The notes: generated by a model not told the origin, from the sequence alone. Shown: positions 1 through 5,342, counted from the first letter of the stretch. The stretch is 5,342 bases of DNA from Candidatus Methanovirga basalitermitum (GCA_031284445.1 JAISZW010000003.1:1-5342); one strand, 5' to 3'. Numbers and translations: made by a program.

Positions 1-287
1 GTTTTTCTAAAATTTCATGATTTATTTATAAATATAGTACCTGACAAACCTTTAAAGATCATCTTTTTAATAATTATTATTAAATTTGGATATAAATTGT
101 TTAAAATTAATATTTTAATTGTTATTTAATTTATAATAATTATTTTAATAAATAAAGATGATAAAAGTAATTATTTTATTAAAAAGTCATATTTTTACTT
201 ATAAATTTTTAATGAGCATTTTTAAATAATTATGTTTATTACTATAAAAGTAAATTTTTCCATAACTCCACACTTTTTTACAGACTC
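1..287. mobile_element. Longer copy of a miniature inverted-repeat element, left end outside the window
   Basis: Positions 1-35 match 342-376 of the complete element further right, and 243-287 match 374-418. The two blocks are therefore the left and right ends of one longer copy carrying about 208 extra internal bases. The right end at 264-287 (AACTCCACACTTTTTTACAG followed by ACTC) is the same terminal inverted repeat as in the short copy. By alignment the left terminus lies about 21 bases before the window, so its target duplication cannot be checked. The interior is almost pure A/T, has no open frame of note, and contains an imperfect inverted repeat (58-84 against 136-162). It has no transposase, so it is non-autonomous. 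Sequence identity is seen directly; mobility is inferred from the short copy. Confidence 0.6.
58..162. repeat. AT-rich imperfect inverted repeat inside the long element
   Basis: ATCATCTTT at 58-66 is the exact reverse complement of AAAGATGAT at 154-162. Complementarity continues imperfectly inward, with TTAATAATTATTATT near 67-81 facing AATAATTATTTTAATAA near 136-152. A long weak hairpin is possible. Because both arms are nearly all A and T, part of the match may be chance. Confidence 0.4.
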
Positions 288-297
288 AAATGTTATA

Positions 298-307
298 TTA
301 TATAAAA
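298..307 (+). promoter_or_regulatory. TATA-box-like element between the two mobile element copies
   Basis: TTATATAAAA is a good archaeal TATA-box match. It lies between the end of the long element (287) and the direct repeat of the short one (313). A start site about 25 bases downstream would fall near 328, now inside the left arm of the short element. It may have been the original promoter of the gene at 501. In such AT-rich DNA a TATA match alone is weak evidence. Confidence 0.35.
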
Positions 308-312
308 ACATT

Positions 313-320
313 GCTGGAAA
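313..320 (+). repeat. Left copy of the 8-bp target-site duplication
   Basis: GCTGGAAA directly abuts the left end of the element at 321. An identical GCTGGAAA at 419-426 directly abuts its right end. It is comparatively G/C-rich for this region, which makes a chance match in exactly these two places unlikely. Confidence 0.75.
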
Positions 321-418
321 GAGGATGTAAATTTTTGTGGAGTTTTTCTAAAATTTTCAAGTTTATTTATAAATAAAAGTCAATTTTTCCAAATAACTCC
401 ACACTTTTTTACACCCTC
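321..418. mobile_element. 98-bp MITE-like element with terminal inverted repeats
   Basis: The outer 24 bases at each end are inverted repeats, GAGGATGTAAATTTTTGTGG plus AGTT on the left (321-344) and the reverse complement of 395-418 on the right. They match at 19 of 24 positions, the mismatches lying mainly in the A/T run. Complementarity continues weakly inward. The element is bounded by the 8-bp direct repeat GCTGGAAA (313-320 and 419-426). It encodes nothing, so it would be moved by a transposase elsewhere. Relative to the longer copy at the window start it lacks about 208 internal bases, with the junction at a short ATA/AATA microhomology, so it looks like an internal deletion derivative. 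An 8-bp duplication occurs in several families, including archaeal ISM1-type, ISL3, IS6 and IS256 elements; I cannot choose among them from sequence alone. Confidence 0.75.
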
Positions 419-426
419 GCTGGAAA
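419..426 (+). repeat. Right copy of the 8-bp target-site duplication
   Basis: GCTGGAAA directly follows the right terminal inverted repeat and is identical to 313-320. Removing 321-426 restores a continuous sequence reading AACATTGCTGGAAATGAATC, the presumed empty site. Confidence 0.75.
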
Positions 427-500
427 TGAATCAAAACATATTAATGGAAGAAAAATTAAGTTGTATTCATAGATAATTACTTGTAAAGAGTGTTTAAAAA

Positions 501-1292
501 ATGAGAAAAGAATGTTTAACAATTATAGGAACCGCTCATGTTTCTAAAGAAAGTGTTGAAGAAGTAAAAGATACAATATATGGTGAAAAACCAGAAGTTG
601 TAGCTATTGAGCTTGATTATAATCGATTCATTCGATTAAGTAAAAAAAAAAGTGGTACTAAAGAAGAAAAGAATATGAGGGTTACTGAAATAGTTAAAGA
701 AAAAAAGGTTGGAATTTATGTTACAAGTGGTATACTATCTTTTATACAGGGCAAGATTGGTGCTGAATTAGATGTAAAACCTGGTTCTGAAATGATAGCT
801 GCAATAGATGCTGGATATGATATTGGAGCAAAAATAGCTTTAATTGACAGAGACATTAACATTACATTGCAAAGAGCAATAAATAAGATGGGACTTTTTG
901 AAAAACTTAAGTTTTTATTTAGTCTTATTTATGCAATGTTTTCAAGAGGAGATGAATTAGAAATTGAAGACTTAAAAAAACAAGAAACATTGGAGGAAGT
1001 GATGGAATACTTTAAAAAAACATCTCCATCAGTCTATGAGGTTCTTGTTCAGGAGAGAGATGCATATTTAGCAAATTCCATACTTGGAATTGAAAAAGAT
1101 CATGTTGTTGCTGTAGTTGGTGCAGGACATAAAAAAGGTATAAACCATTACTTGGATAATCCAGATGAAATACCATCAATAGAAGAACTTACAGATACTA
1201 AAAAAAGTGGTTTCCCTTGGATGAGAATCATTCTACTTTTTATAATTATATTGATTATTTTAACAATACTAAAATTCTTTATATTTATTTAG
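501..1292 (+). CDS. TraB/PrgY (Tiki-like) family protein with a single C-terminal membrane helix
   Basis: This 263-residue protein belongs to the TraB family, related to enterococcal PrgY/TraB (pheromone shutdown) and to Tiki metalloproteases. The archaeal role is unknown. Visible motifs are the two GxxH signatures of the superfamily, GTAH at 10-13 and GAGH at 207-210, plus E37 and R42 in AIELDYNR and QERDAYLA at 184-191. These are the likely metal-site residues, so an enzymatic role is plausible. Residues 241-263 form one very hydrophobic helix that ends the protein, suggesting a tail-anchored membrane protein with a cytoplasmic catalytic domain. Family members with a membrane part are usually near 390 residues, so this one is short. 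The start is ATG 501, which aligns with the paralogue at 1474; GAGTG at 488-492 is a weak ribosome site. The stop lies within an 11-bp tandem repeat. Confidence 0.88.
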   Translation: MRKECLTIIGTAHVSKESVEEVKDTIYGEKPEVVAIELDYNRFIRLSKKKSGTKEEKNMRVTEIVKEKKVGIYVTSGILSFIQGKIGAELDVKPGSEMIAAIDAGYDIGAKIALIDRDINITLQRAINKMGLFEKLKFLFSLIYAMFSRGDELEIEDLKKQETLEEVMEYFKKTSPSVYEVLVQERDAYLANSILGIEKDHVVAVVGAGHKKGINHYLDNPDEIPSIEELTDTKKSGFPWMRIILLFIIILIILTILKFFIFI

Positions 1293-1305
1293 GATTTATT
1301 TAGGA
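1284..1305 (+). repeat. 11-bp tandem duplication spanning the stop codon
   Basis: TTTATTTAGGA occurs twice back to back (1284-1294 and 1295-1305). The first copy contains the TAG stop of the short TraB-family gene. It looks like a small slippage duplication. Confidence 0.6.
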
Positions 1306-1473
1306 TATAAAATTATCATGAAACTATTAGAATATAAAATTTAAGATATATAATAATTAAAATAGTTTAATATATTAAAATCATAACAAGTTTTTAAAAA
1401 GAATTTAATTTAAATATATATTAAGTGAAATAAGAAAATAATCCTTTAATTTAATTTGTGAGTGTTTAAAACT
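1293..1473 (+). promoter_or_regulatory. Intergenic region with a probable promoter for the second TraB gene
   Basis: This 181-base A/T-rich gap between the TraB paralogues has no coding potential. A TATA-like stretch, TTTAAATATATATTAAG at 1409-1425, preceded by the purine-rich AAAAAGAA, would place a start near 1440 and give a leader of about 30 bases. GAGTGTTTAAAA at 1460-1471 also precedes the first paralogue (488-499), so the duplicated unit includes the ribosome-binding region. The promoter is inferred. Confidence 0.35.
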
Positions 1474-2631
1474 ATGAAAAAAGAATGTTTAACAATTATA
1501 GGAACCGCTCATGTTTCTAAAAAGAGTATTGAAGAAGTAAAAGAAGCTATTAATGAACAAACCCCAGAAGTCGTTGCTATTGAACTTGATGCTGGAAGAT
1601 ATGAACGTTTGATTAAAGAAAAAGATGGTGTTGAAGAAGACATATCTATTACTAAAATTATTAAAGAAGATAAAGTTGGTCTTTTTGTTGCAAGTGCTAT
1701 ACTAACATTAGTTCAAAGTAAAATTGGTGCCGAATTAGATGTAAAACCTGGTTCTGAAATGATCGCAGCAATAGAAGCTGGAAACGAGAATCATGCAGAA
1801 ATAGCTTTAATTGATAGAGACATTAATGTTACTCTACAAAGAGCCATGAACAAAATGGGGGCTTATGAGAAACTTAAGTTTGCTTTTAGTCTTATTTATT
1901 CATTATTTGATGATGAAGATGATGAATTAGAAATTGAAGACTTAAAAAAACAGGATGCCTTAGAAGAAGTAATGGAATACTTTAAAAATAAGTCACCTTC
2001 AGTCTATGAGGTTCTTGTCCAGGAGAGAGATGCATATTTAGCAAATTCCATACTTGGAATTGAAAAAGATCATGTTATTGCTGTAGTTGGTGCAGGACAT
2101 AAAAAAGGTATAAACCATTACTTGGATAATCCAGATGAAATACCACCAATAGAAGAACTTACAGATACTAAAAAAAATGGTTTGCCTTGGATTAAGGTTA
2201 TTTTAGCTTTAATACCAATATCATTCGTTGCAATATTTATAATAGCTTTTTGGAAAGGGATTGATATAACCTACAACTTATATGAGTTTTTTTTAATTGG
2301 CGGAGGTTGTGCATTTTTAGGTTCTATTCTTTCTGGTTCAAAAATTCAATCAGCAATAGTTGGATTTATTGTAGCTCCTTTAACAATAATACACCCTTTA
2401 CTTGCAGCTGGATGGTTTTCAGGATTAACAGAAGCTAAGTACAGAAAATTCAAAAGAAGTGATATTGCCAGATTGACTAAAATCGAGAGTATTAAGGATT
2501 TGTGGCATAATTCAATATTTAGAATCCTTTTGGTTGTCATTGGAACAAATTTGGGTGTTACAATTGCTACTCTGATTATACTTCCATCAAAAGTATTTAT
2601 TCCATTAGCAAGTAAAATCTTTGGAGGCTAA
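1474..2631 (+). CDS. TraB/PrgY (Tiki-like) family protein with a multi-spanning membrane domain
   Basis: This 385-residue full-length paralogue of the preceding gene has a TraB catalytic-type domain at 1-238: GTAH at 10-13, E37 and R42 in AIELDAGR, QERDAYLA at 183-190 and GAGH at 206-209. A C-terminal membrane domain follows, with probable helices near 241-260, 271-288, 291-315 and 349-370 and a basic loop near 322-333. I chose ATG 1474 over the in-frame GTG 1462. ATG makes the protein begin MKKECLTI like the paralogue (MRKECLTI), and the sequence around the GTG is the shared GAGTG upstream element. The gene ends one base before the DUF1922 gene, suggesting one transcript. The function is uncertain: the GxxH and glutamate signature predicts a metal-dependent hydrolase, but no substrate can be read from the sequence. 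Confidence 0.9.
   Translation: MKKECLTIIGTAHVSKKSIEEVKEAINEQTPEVVAIELDAGRYERLIKEKDGVEEDISITKIIKEDKVGLFVASAILTLVQSKIGAELDVKPGSEMIAAIEAGNENHAEIALIDRDINVTLQRAMNKMGAYEKLKFAFSLIYSLFDDEDDELEIEDLKKQDALEEVMEYFKNKSPSVYEVLVQERDAYLANSILGIEKDHVIAVVGAGHKKGINHYLDNPDEIPPIEELTDTKKNGLPWIKVILALIPISFVAIFIIAFWKGIDITYNLYEFFLIGGGCAFLGSILSGSKIQSAIVGFIVAPLTIIHPLLAAGWFSGLTEAKYRKFKRSDIARLTKIESIKDLWHNSIFRILLVVIGTNLGVTIATLIILPSKVFIPLASKIFGG
2623..2627 (+). promoter_or_regulatory. Shine-Dalgarno site that fixes the DUF1922 start
   Basis: GGAGG lies within the last codons of the upstream TraB gene, five bases before ATG 2633. It supports ATG 2633 rather than the in-frame TTG at 2621, and it suggests translational coupling with the upstream gene. 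Confidence 0.7.
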
Positions 2632-2632
2632 A

Positions 2633-2863
2633 ATGTATCTTATTTTTCGTTGCGATTGTGGTAGAGCTTTATATGCAAAGGAGGGAGTTGTTACAAGAAA
2701 ATGTGTTTGTGGAAAAACATTAAAAGTAAAAGAAAGAAGAATTTTCAAAAAAGTAGAAACTGCAGAAGATGCTTCATATACCATTCAACTGATGCAAGAA
2801 GAAAATTATGGAAAAACTGGATTTATGACTGCTGATTCAATGAAATTCCACAGACGATTTTAA
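2633..2863 (+). CDS. DUF1922 small zinc-ribbon-like protein
   Basis: This 76-residue protein has paired cysteines C7-x-C9-G and C24-x-C26-G, the arrangement expected of a zinc ribbon, followed by a basic strand (KVKERRIF) and an acidic helix around residues 40-56. It matches the archaeal DUF1922 family, whose structural representative is MTH1184 of Methanothermobacter, and its length fits that family. No biochemical function is established. The start is ATG 2633, because a GGAGG ribosome site lies five bases upstream; an alternative TTG at 2621 would put that site inside the coding region. The gene follows the TraB gene with a one-base gap, so the two are probably co-translated, which hints at a shared process but does not prove it. 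Confidence 0.85.
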   Translation: MYLIFRCDCGRALYAKEGVVTRKCVCGKTLKVKERRIFKKVETAEDASYTIQLMQEENYGKTGFMTADSMKFHRRF

Positions 2864-2876
2864 CCTATTAAAGAAG

Positions 2877-2882
2877 TTTTTT
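2877..2882 (+). terminator. Oligo-T tract, possible archaeal terminator of the TraB-DUF1922 transcript
   Basis: Six T residues lie 13 bases after the DUF1922 stop. Archaeal RNA polymerase often terminates at such tracts. The last four T residues also form the start of an inverted repeat (2879-2887). T runs are frequent in this DNA, so support is modest. Confidence 0.3.
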
Positions 2883-2948
2883 CCTGCAAAAGAGGAGTAA
2901 AAGAAGAAATATTATATATGAAGAAATAAATCATAAACAGCAGGAAAA
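2879..2948. repeat. Perfect 9-bp inverted repeat flanking a 52-base spacer
   Basis: TTTTCCTGC at 2879-2887 is the exact reverse complement of GCAGGAAAA at 2940-2948. The right arm overlaps the start of the recognisable TnpB remnant. It could be a stem in the 3' end of the upstream transcript or a relic of a transposon end. The match may also be chance. Confidence 0.4.
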
Positions 2949-3293
2949 TTAGAGTGTATCCAAACCAATAAGCAATAGAATACTTTGATTACTGTTTTTG
3001 ATTCAGTCACAGAGCTTTGAACTGTTCAAAATATAGAAATAAGTGATAATAGATTATTTTTACCTAAAATAAATAATAGTGCGAGATATAAAAGTAAAAT
3101 AAAAGATATGAAAAACAATCAAACTGTCTAAGCAGCCATTAGTAAAGAATGGTAAATATTATGTGATTACTAATATTCAAAAAAGCCATACAAACCAAAA
3201 AACTGGTAAATCATTAGGTTTAGATTGAGTAAGAAGACTTTTCTCACAATTAATAATCATGAAAAACATAATCCAAGCATTAATTTTGAATTA
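2942..3293 (+). pseudogene. Decayed TnpB-like (IS200/IS605 OrfB) protein remnant
   Basis: No frame is open, but forward-strand pieces line up with the order of a TnpB protein. At 2942-3043 the frame reads RKIRVYPNQ, stop, AIEYFDYCF, stop, FSHRALN and then YRNK, like the TnpB N-terminus (RxYPN..Q, FG..R...N). At about 3024-3128 another frame reads EISDNRLFLPKINNSARYKS. At 3130-3225 a third frame gives KQPLVKNGKYYV, then QKTGKSLGLD. A one-base slip then leads at 3225-3293 to LSKKTFLTINN, so joined GLD-LSKKTFLT resembles the first RuvC motif (GIDLGxKxFLT). In-frame stops fall at 2969, 2999, 3018 (second frame) and 3294. The middle of the N-terminal half, the later RuvC motifs and the zinc finger are missing. 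It cannot make an active nuclease. Family assignment is from motif order by eye. Confidence 0.6.
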
Positions 3294-3373
3294 TAGGCAA
3301 CAAAATTGGATTGGTATAAAAGTACTGAAATCATCAAATTCAAATTTTTTTCAGGAAGATATGATTGGGTCAT

Positions 3374-3386
3374 AATATATAATTAG
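3374..3386 (+). promoter_or_regulatory. TATA-box-like element immediately upstream of argD
   Basis: The TATATA core at 3376-3381 within AATATATAATTAG is centred about 24 bases before ATG 3402 and 30 before ATG 3408. Archaeal transcription starts about 25-27 bases after the TATA centre, so the mRNA would begin at or next to the start codon. No Shine-Dalgarno sequence precedes the gene, which fits leaderless or near-leaderless initiation. Confidence 0.5.
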
Positions 3387-3401
3387 ATGTAAAGTTAAAA
3401 G

Positions 3402-4592
3402 ATGCTTATGAGAAACGAAGAAATAATAGAAAATTATCCAAAGTATATAATGAATACATACAGTCGCCAACCAATAGCTATTTCGCATGGAAAAGGTGTT
3501 AAGGTTTGGGATAACGATGATAATGAATATATAGATTTTTTTGCAGGAATAGCCGTTAATAATCTTGGTCATGCTCATCCAAACATCTTAAAAGCATTAA
3601 AAGAACAAAGTGAAAAAGTTATTCATTGTTCTAATATCTACTACAACGAAAATCAATTAGAGTTAGCTAAACTATTAAATGAATTAATTCCTAAAACAAA
3701 AATTTTCTTTGCAAATAGTGGAGCTGAAGCTAATGAGGGTGCAATAAAATTAGCAAGAAAATACACCAATAAAACAGAAATAATATCTGCTAAAAATTCT
3801 TTTCATGGCAGAACTTTAGCCACCATAACAGCTACTGGTCAACCAAAGTATAGTGAACCATTTAAACCATTACCCTCTGGATTTAAACATGTCACCTTTG
3901 GGGATATTAATGAATTAAAAGATGCTATCAATGATAAAACAGCAGCTGTTATCCTAGAAGTAATTCAAGGTGAAGGTGGGATTATAACCTCAAATAAAAG
4001 CTATTTTAAAGAAGTTGAAAAAATCTGTAAGGAAAAAAATATCCTTTTAATCTTAGATGAGGTTCAAACTGGTTTTGGACGATGTGGTAAAATGTTTGCA
4101 GCCGAACTATTTGATTTGAGACCAGATATTACAACCGTTGCAAAGGGAATAGCTGGAGGATTTCCAATGGGTGTTATTATAGCAAATGAAAAAATTGCAG
4201 AAGGTTTCAACCCAGGAGATCATGGAACTACATTTGGTGGAACTCCATTAGCCTCTGCTACTGCCATCACATCTATAAACACTATTTTTGACGAAGATCT
4301 TGTTGAAAATTCAGAAAAATTAGGAAAATATCTTAAAAATGAATTGCTTAAATTAAAAGGAAAGTATGATTTTATTAAGGATGTTAGAGGTTATGGTCTC
4401 ATGATTGGAGTGGAATTAGATATTAAATGTTCTGATATTGTAGATAAAGCAAGAAAAAAAGGATTTTTAATAAATTGCACAGCAGATAAGGTTATTCGTT
4501 TGGTTCCTCCATTGATAATTAAAAAAGAAGAAATAGCTATTTTCATAAAGGCATTAGATGAAATATTCCTTGAAATTAAAAATTGGAGTTAA
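3402..4592 (+). CDS. argD: Acetylornithine aminotransferase (class III, PLP-dependent)
   Basis: It converts N-acetylglutamate semialdehyde plus glutamate to N2-acetylornithine and 2-oxoglutarate, the fourth step of arginine biosynthesis, in the cytoplasm. The 396-residue length is typical for ArgD. Class III aminotransferase features are visible in order: GIAVNNLGHAHP at 49-60, the PLP-phosphate-binding NSGAEANE at 105-112, FHGRT at 134-138, QGEGG at 189-193, the PLP-ring aspartate in LDEVQTGFGR at 218-227 (D219), the Schiff-base lysine K248 in AKGIAGGFPMG, HGTTFGGTPLA at 274-284, and the C-terminal RGYGLMIG and VIRLVPPL. The last of these is typical of ArgD. Some archaeal relatives also act on succinyldiaminopimelate or lysine-pathway substrates, which cannot be excluded. 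ATG 3402 and ATG 3408 are both possible starts; no Shine-Dalgarno sequence decides. No other arg gene is in the window. Confidence 0.93.
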   Translation: MLMRNEEIIENYPKYIMNTYSRQPIAISHGKGVKVWDNDDNEYIDFFAGIAVNNLGHAHPNILKALKEQSEKVIHCSNIYYNENQLELAKLLNELIPKTKIFFANSGAEANEGAIKLARKYTNKTEIISAKNSFHGRTLATITATGQPKYSEPFKPLPSGFKHVTFGDINELKDAINDKTAAVILEVIQGEGGIITSNKSYFKEVEKICKEKNILLILDEVQTGFGRCGKMFAAELFDLRPDITTVAKGIAGGFPMGVIIANEKIAEGFNPGDHGTTFGGTPLASATAITSINTIFDEDLVENSEKLGKYLKNELLKLKGKYDFIKDVRGYGLMIGVELDIKCSDIVDKARKKGFLINCTADKVIRLVPPLIIKKEEIAIFIKALDEIFLEIKNWS

Positions 4593-4829
4593 TGAACGGC
4601 AAACTTTAAACCTAAAGATGATTACAATGATGATTTGATTTTATTTGAATCTGTTTTCTTCATTTTTAGTAACCTTGCAACCTCATCAGTTTCAGTAGCT
4701 CTACCATCAATTCACCTTAATGGATGTTCATAAGCTTTATAAGTAGAGTACTACAAAATTAGATTGCAACAAGTTTTTCTTTTAGCAATAGCTATTTTTT
4801 CAGTTCCTTTGGATGACCACGATAAATAT
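4592..4829 (+). pseudogene. Decayed N-terminus of an MFS transporter
   Basis: An ATG overlaps the argD stop (TAATG) and has GGAG at 4585-4588, so a gene once probably followed argD directly. That ATG frame stops after five codons. The frame from 4602 is open to 4730 and reads NFKPKDDYNDD, then a hydrophobic stretch ending SNLATSSVSVALPSI. Two stops follow (4731, 4740). The same frame then gives LQQVFLLAIAIFSVPLDD up to a stop at 4830. ALPSI and the FLLAIAIFSVP helix about 36 codons apart match the first two helices of MFS drug-efflux proteins, where the second helix leads into a GRLADRYGR-type loop, here degraded. No later MFS helices can be assigned. A reverse-strand reading also gives partly open hydrophilic frames, so this is likely but not certain. 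Confidence 0.5.
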
Positions 4830-5342
4830 TAACACATCAAAGAAACTATCTAACAATTCTAAAATGAAATAAACCATCGTTTTTCATGTATTTTTACATA
4901 TTTGATAACTTTTATAGTAAAATGATATTTGAATCTTATGTAAAGCTTTTTTGATACAAATAAGAAAGTTGGCTATGTCTAAAATTTCATGGTTACCTTA
5001 AATTTTTCCATGTTTTCATTCCATTTTTTTCTGAAGATCTAAATAGATTGAAATCCCATTAATAGTTTTATAAATCTTTTTTATTTATTTTCAAAATCAA
5101 TAACAATAGCAGTTTCCTTTATATTAACATATTTATTAGTTACAATATGGGTGTTAGAAATTAAGTGAATTTCCAAGCATTATCCATGCTTATTTCATAT
5201 CATAACTCATTTTAAACATCTTTAAATCTAAAAGTACATCATAATTAGTCACAAAAATAAATCGGTATTAATTATTAATACTTGAATACAAGATTATATA
5301 AACCAGTTAAATCTTGGACAAAATATAGATAGATTTTTAAGG
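4830..5342. other. Intergenic tail without an intact gene
   Basis: I see no intact gene on either strand. One forward stretch (5052-5165), in the same frame as the MFS remnant, is open for 38 codons and reads as a membrane-helix-like segment (SITIAVSFILTYLLVTIWVL). It may be a further piece of the decayed transporter, but I cannot place it. A short hairpin AAGCAT-TATCC-ATGCTT lies at 5175-5191. A TATA-like element lies near the right edge. Confidence 0.4.
5289..5316. promoter_or_regulatory. TATA-like element inside a 7-bp dyad near the right edge
   Basis: CAAGATT at 5289-5295 and AATCTTG at 5310-5316 are perfect inverted repeats. The 14-base spacer holds ATATAAA, a TATA-like core at 5296-5302. 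It may be the promoter, with an operator-like dyad, of a gene beginning beyond the window. Evidence is limited to the pattern. Confidence 0.3.

Noticed and set aside
1..500. CRISPR array or regulatory RNA made from the repeated blocks
   Set aside because: Only two copies exist, in different lengths and with inverted ends and a target duplication. This fits a mobile element, not a spaced repeat array.
1462..1473. GTG 1462 as the start of the second TraB gene
   Set aside because: It lies within the GAGTGTTTAAAA element that also precedes the first paralogue out of frame. ATG 1474 aligns the two N-termini exactly.
2346..2540. 64-codon reverse-strand open frame
   Set aside because: It is fully antisense to the membrane domain of the second TraB gene, with no recognisable motif and no ribosome site. 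It is a shadow frame.
2621..2632. TTG 2621 as the start of the DUF1922 gene
   Set aside because: A GGAGG ribosome site lies inside those codons, ideally spaced for ATG 2633, and the family begins at the MYLIFRC-type sequence.
3351..3578. 75-codon reverse-strand open frame
   Set aside because: It mostly overlaps the 5' part of argD antisense. Its hydrophobic composition is what A/T-rich antisense DNA gives.
4979..4992. 14-base match TCTAAAATTTCATG to positions 6-19, possibly a third copy of the element end
   Set aside because: No neighbouring terminal repeat (GTGGAGTT) or other element sequence is present. It is probably chance in A/T-rich DNA.
4602..5100. A hydrophilic reverse-strand decayed protein after argD, for example a frame reading DGRATETDEVARLL
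   Set aside because: Pieces look protein-like but change frame without matching any family I know. The forward MFS reading keeps one frame and the right helix spacing.

Overview
The window looks like chromosomal DNA of a very AT-rich methanogenic archaeon, most likely of the Methanobacteriales (Methanobrevibacter or Methanosphaera type). The reasons are the strongly A/T-biased codon use, TATA-like promoter elements, a DUF1922 zinc-ribbon protein of the kind known from methanogens, and TraB-family proteins with a C-terminal membrane part, which are common in archaea. The species call is inference.

Layout. Positions 1-500 hold no gene. They contain two copies of a miniature inverted-repeat element: a longer copy that runs off the left edge and ends at 287, and a complete 98-bp copy at 321-418 flanked by a perfect 8-bp direct repeat. 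Positions 501-1292 and 1474-2631 are tandem paralogues of the TraB/PrgY/Tiki family. The first ends in one membrane helix and the second in about four. The second is followed after one base by a 76-residue DUF1922 protein (2633-2863) whose Shine-Dalgarno sequence lies inside the end of the TraB gene, so these two look translationally coupled.

Positions 2864-3401 hold no intact gene. Parts of them read in three forward frames as a heavily decayed TnpB-like (IS200/IS605 OrfB) transposon protein. Positions 3402-4592 encode an intact PLP-dependent aminotransferase, best read as acetylornithine aminotransferase ArgD, with a TATA-like element so close to the start that the mRNA is probably leaderless or nearly so. 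From 4593 to the end there is no intact gene. The first 230 bases read as the decayed N-terminus of an MFS transporter, and the rest shows only weak signals.

The genes do not form one obvious pathway. ArgD is a core arginine-biosynthesis enzyme. The TraB pair plus DUF1922 form a separate small cluster of poorly understood proteins, probably membrane-anchored metalloprotease-like enzymes plus a small zinc protein. The window also shows ongoing decay and mobile-element traffic: a MITE pair, a TnpB relic and a transporter relic. I found no CRISPR array, tRNA or rRNA, and no clear evidence of a new multi-gene system. The most notable items are the MITE pair with its target duplication, and the mosaic TraB duplication with a swapped membrane tail.
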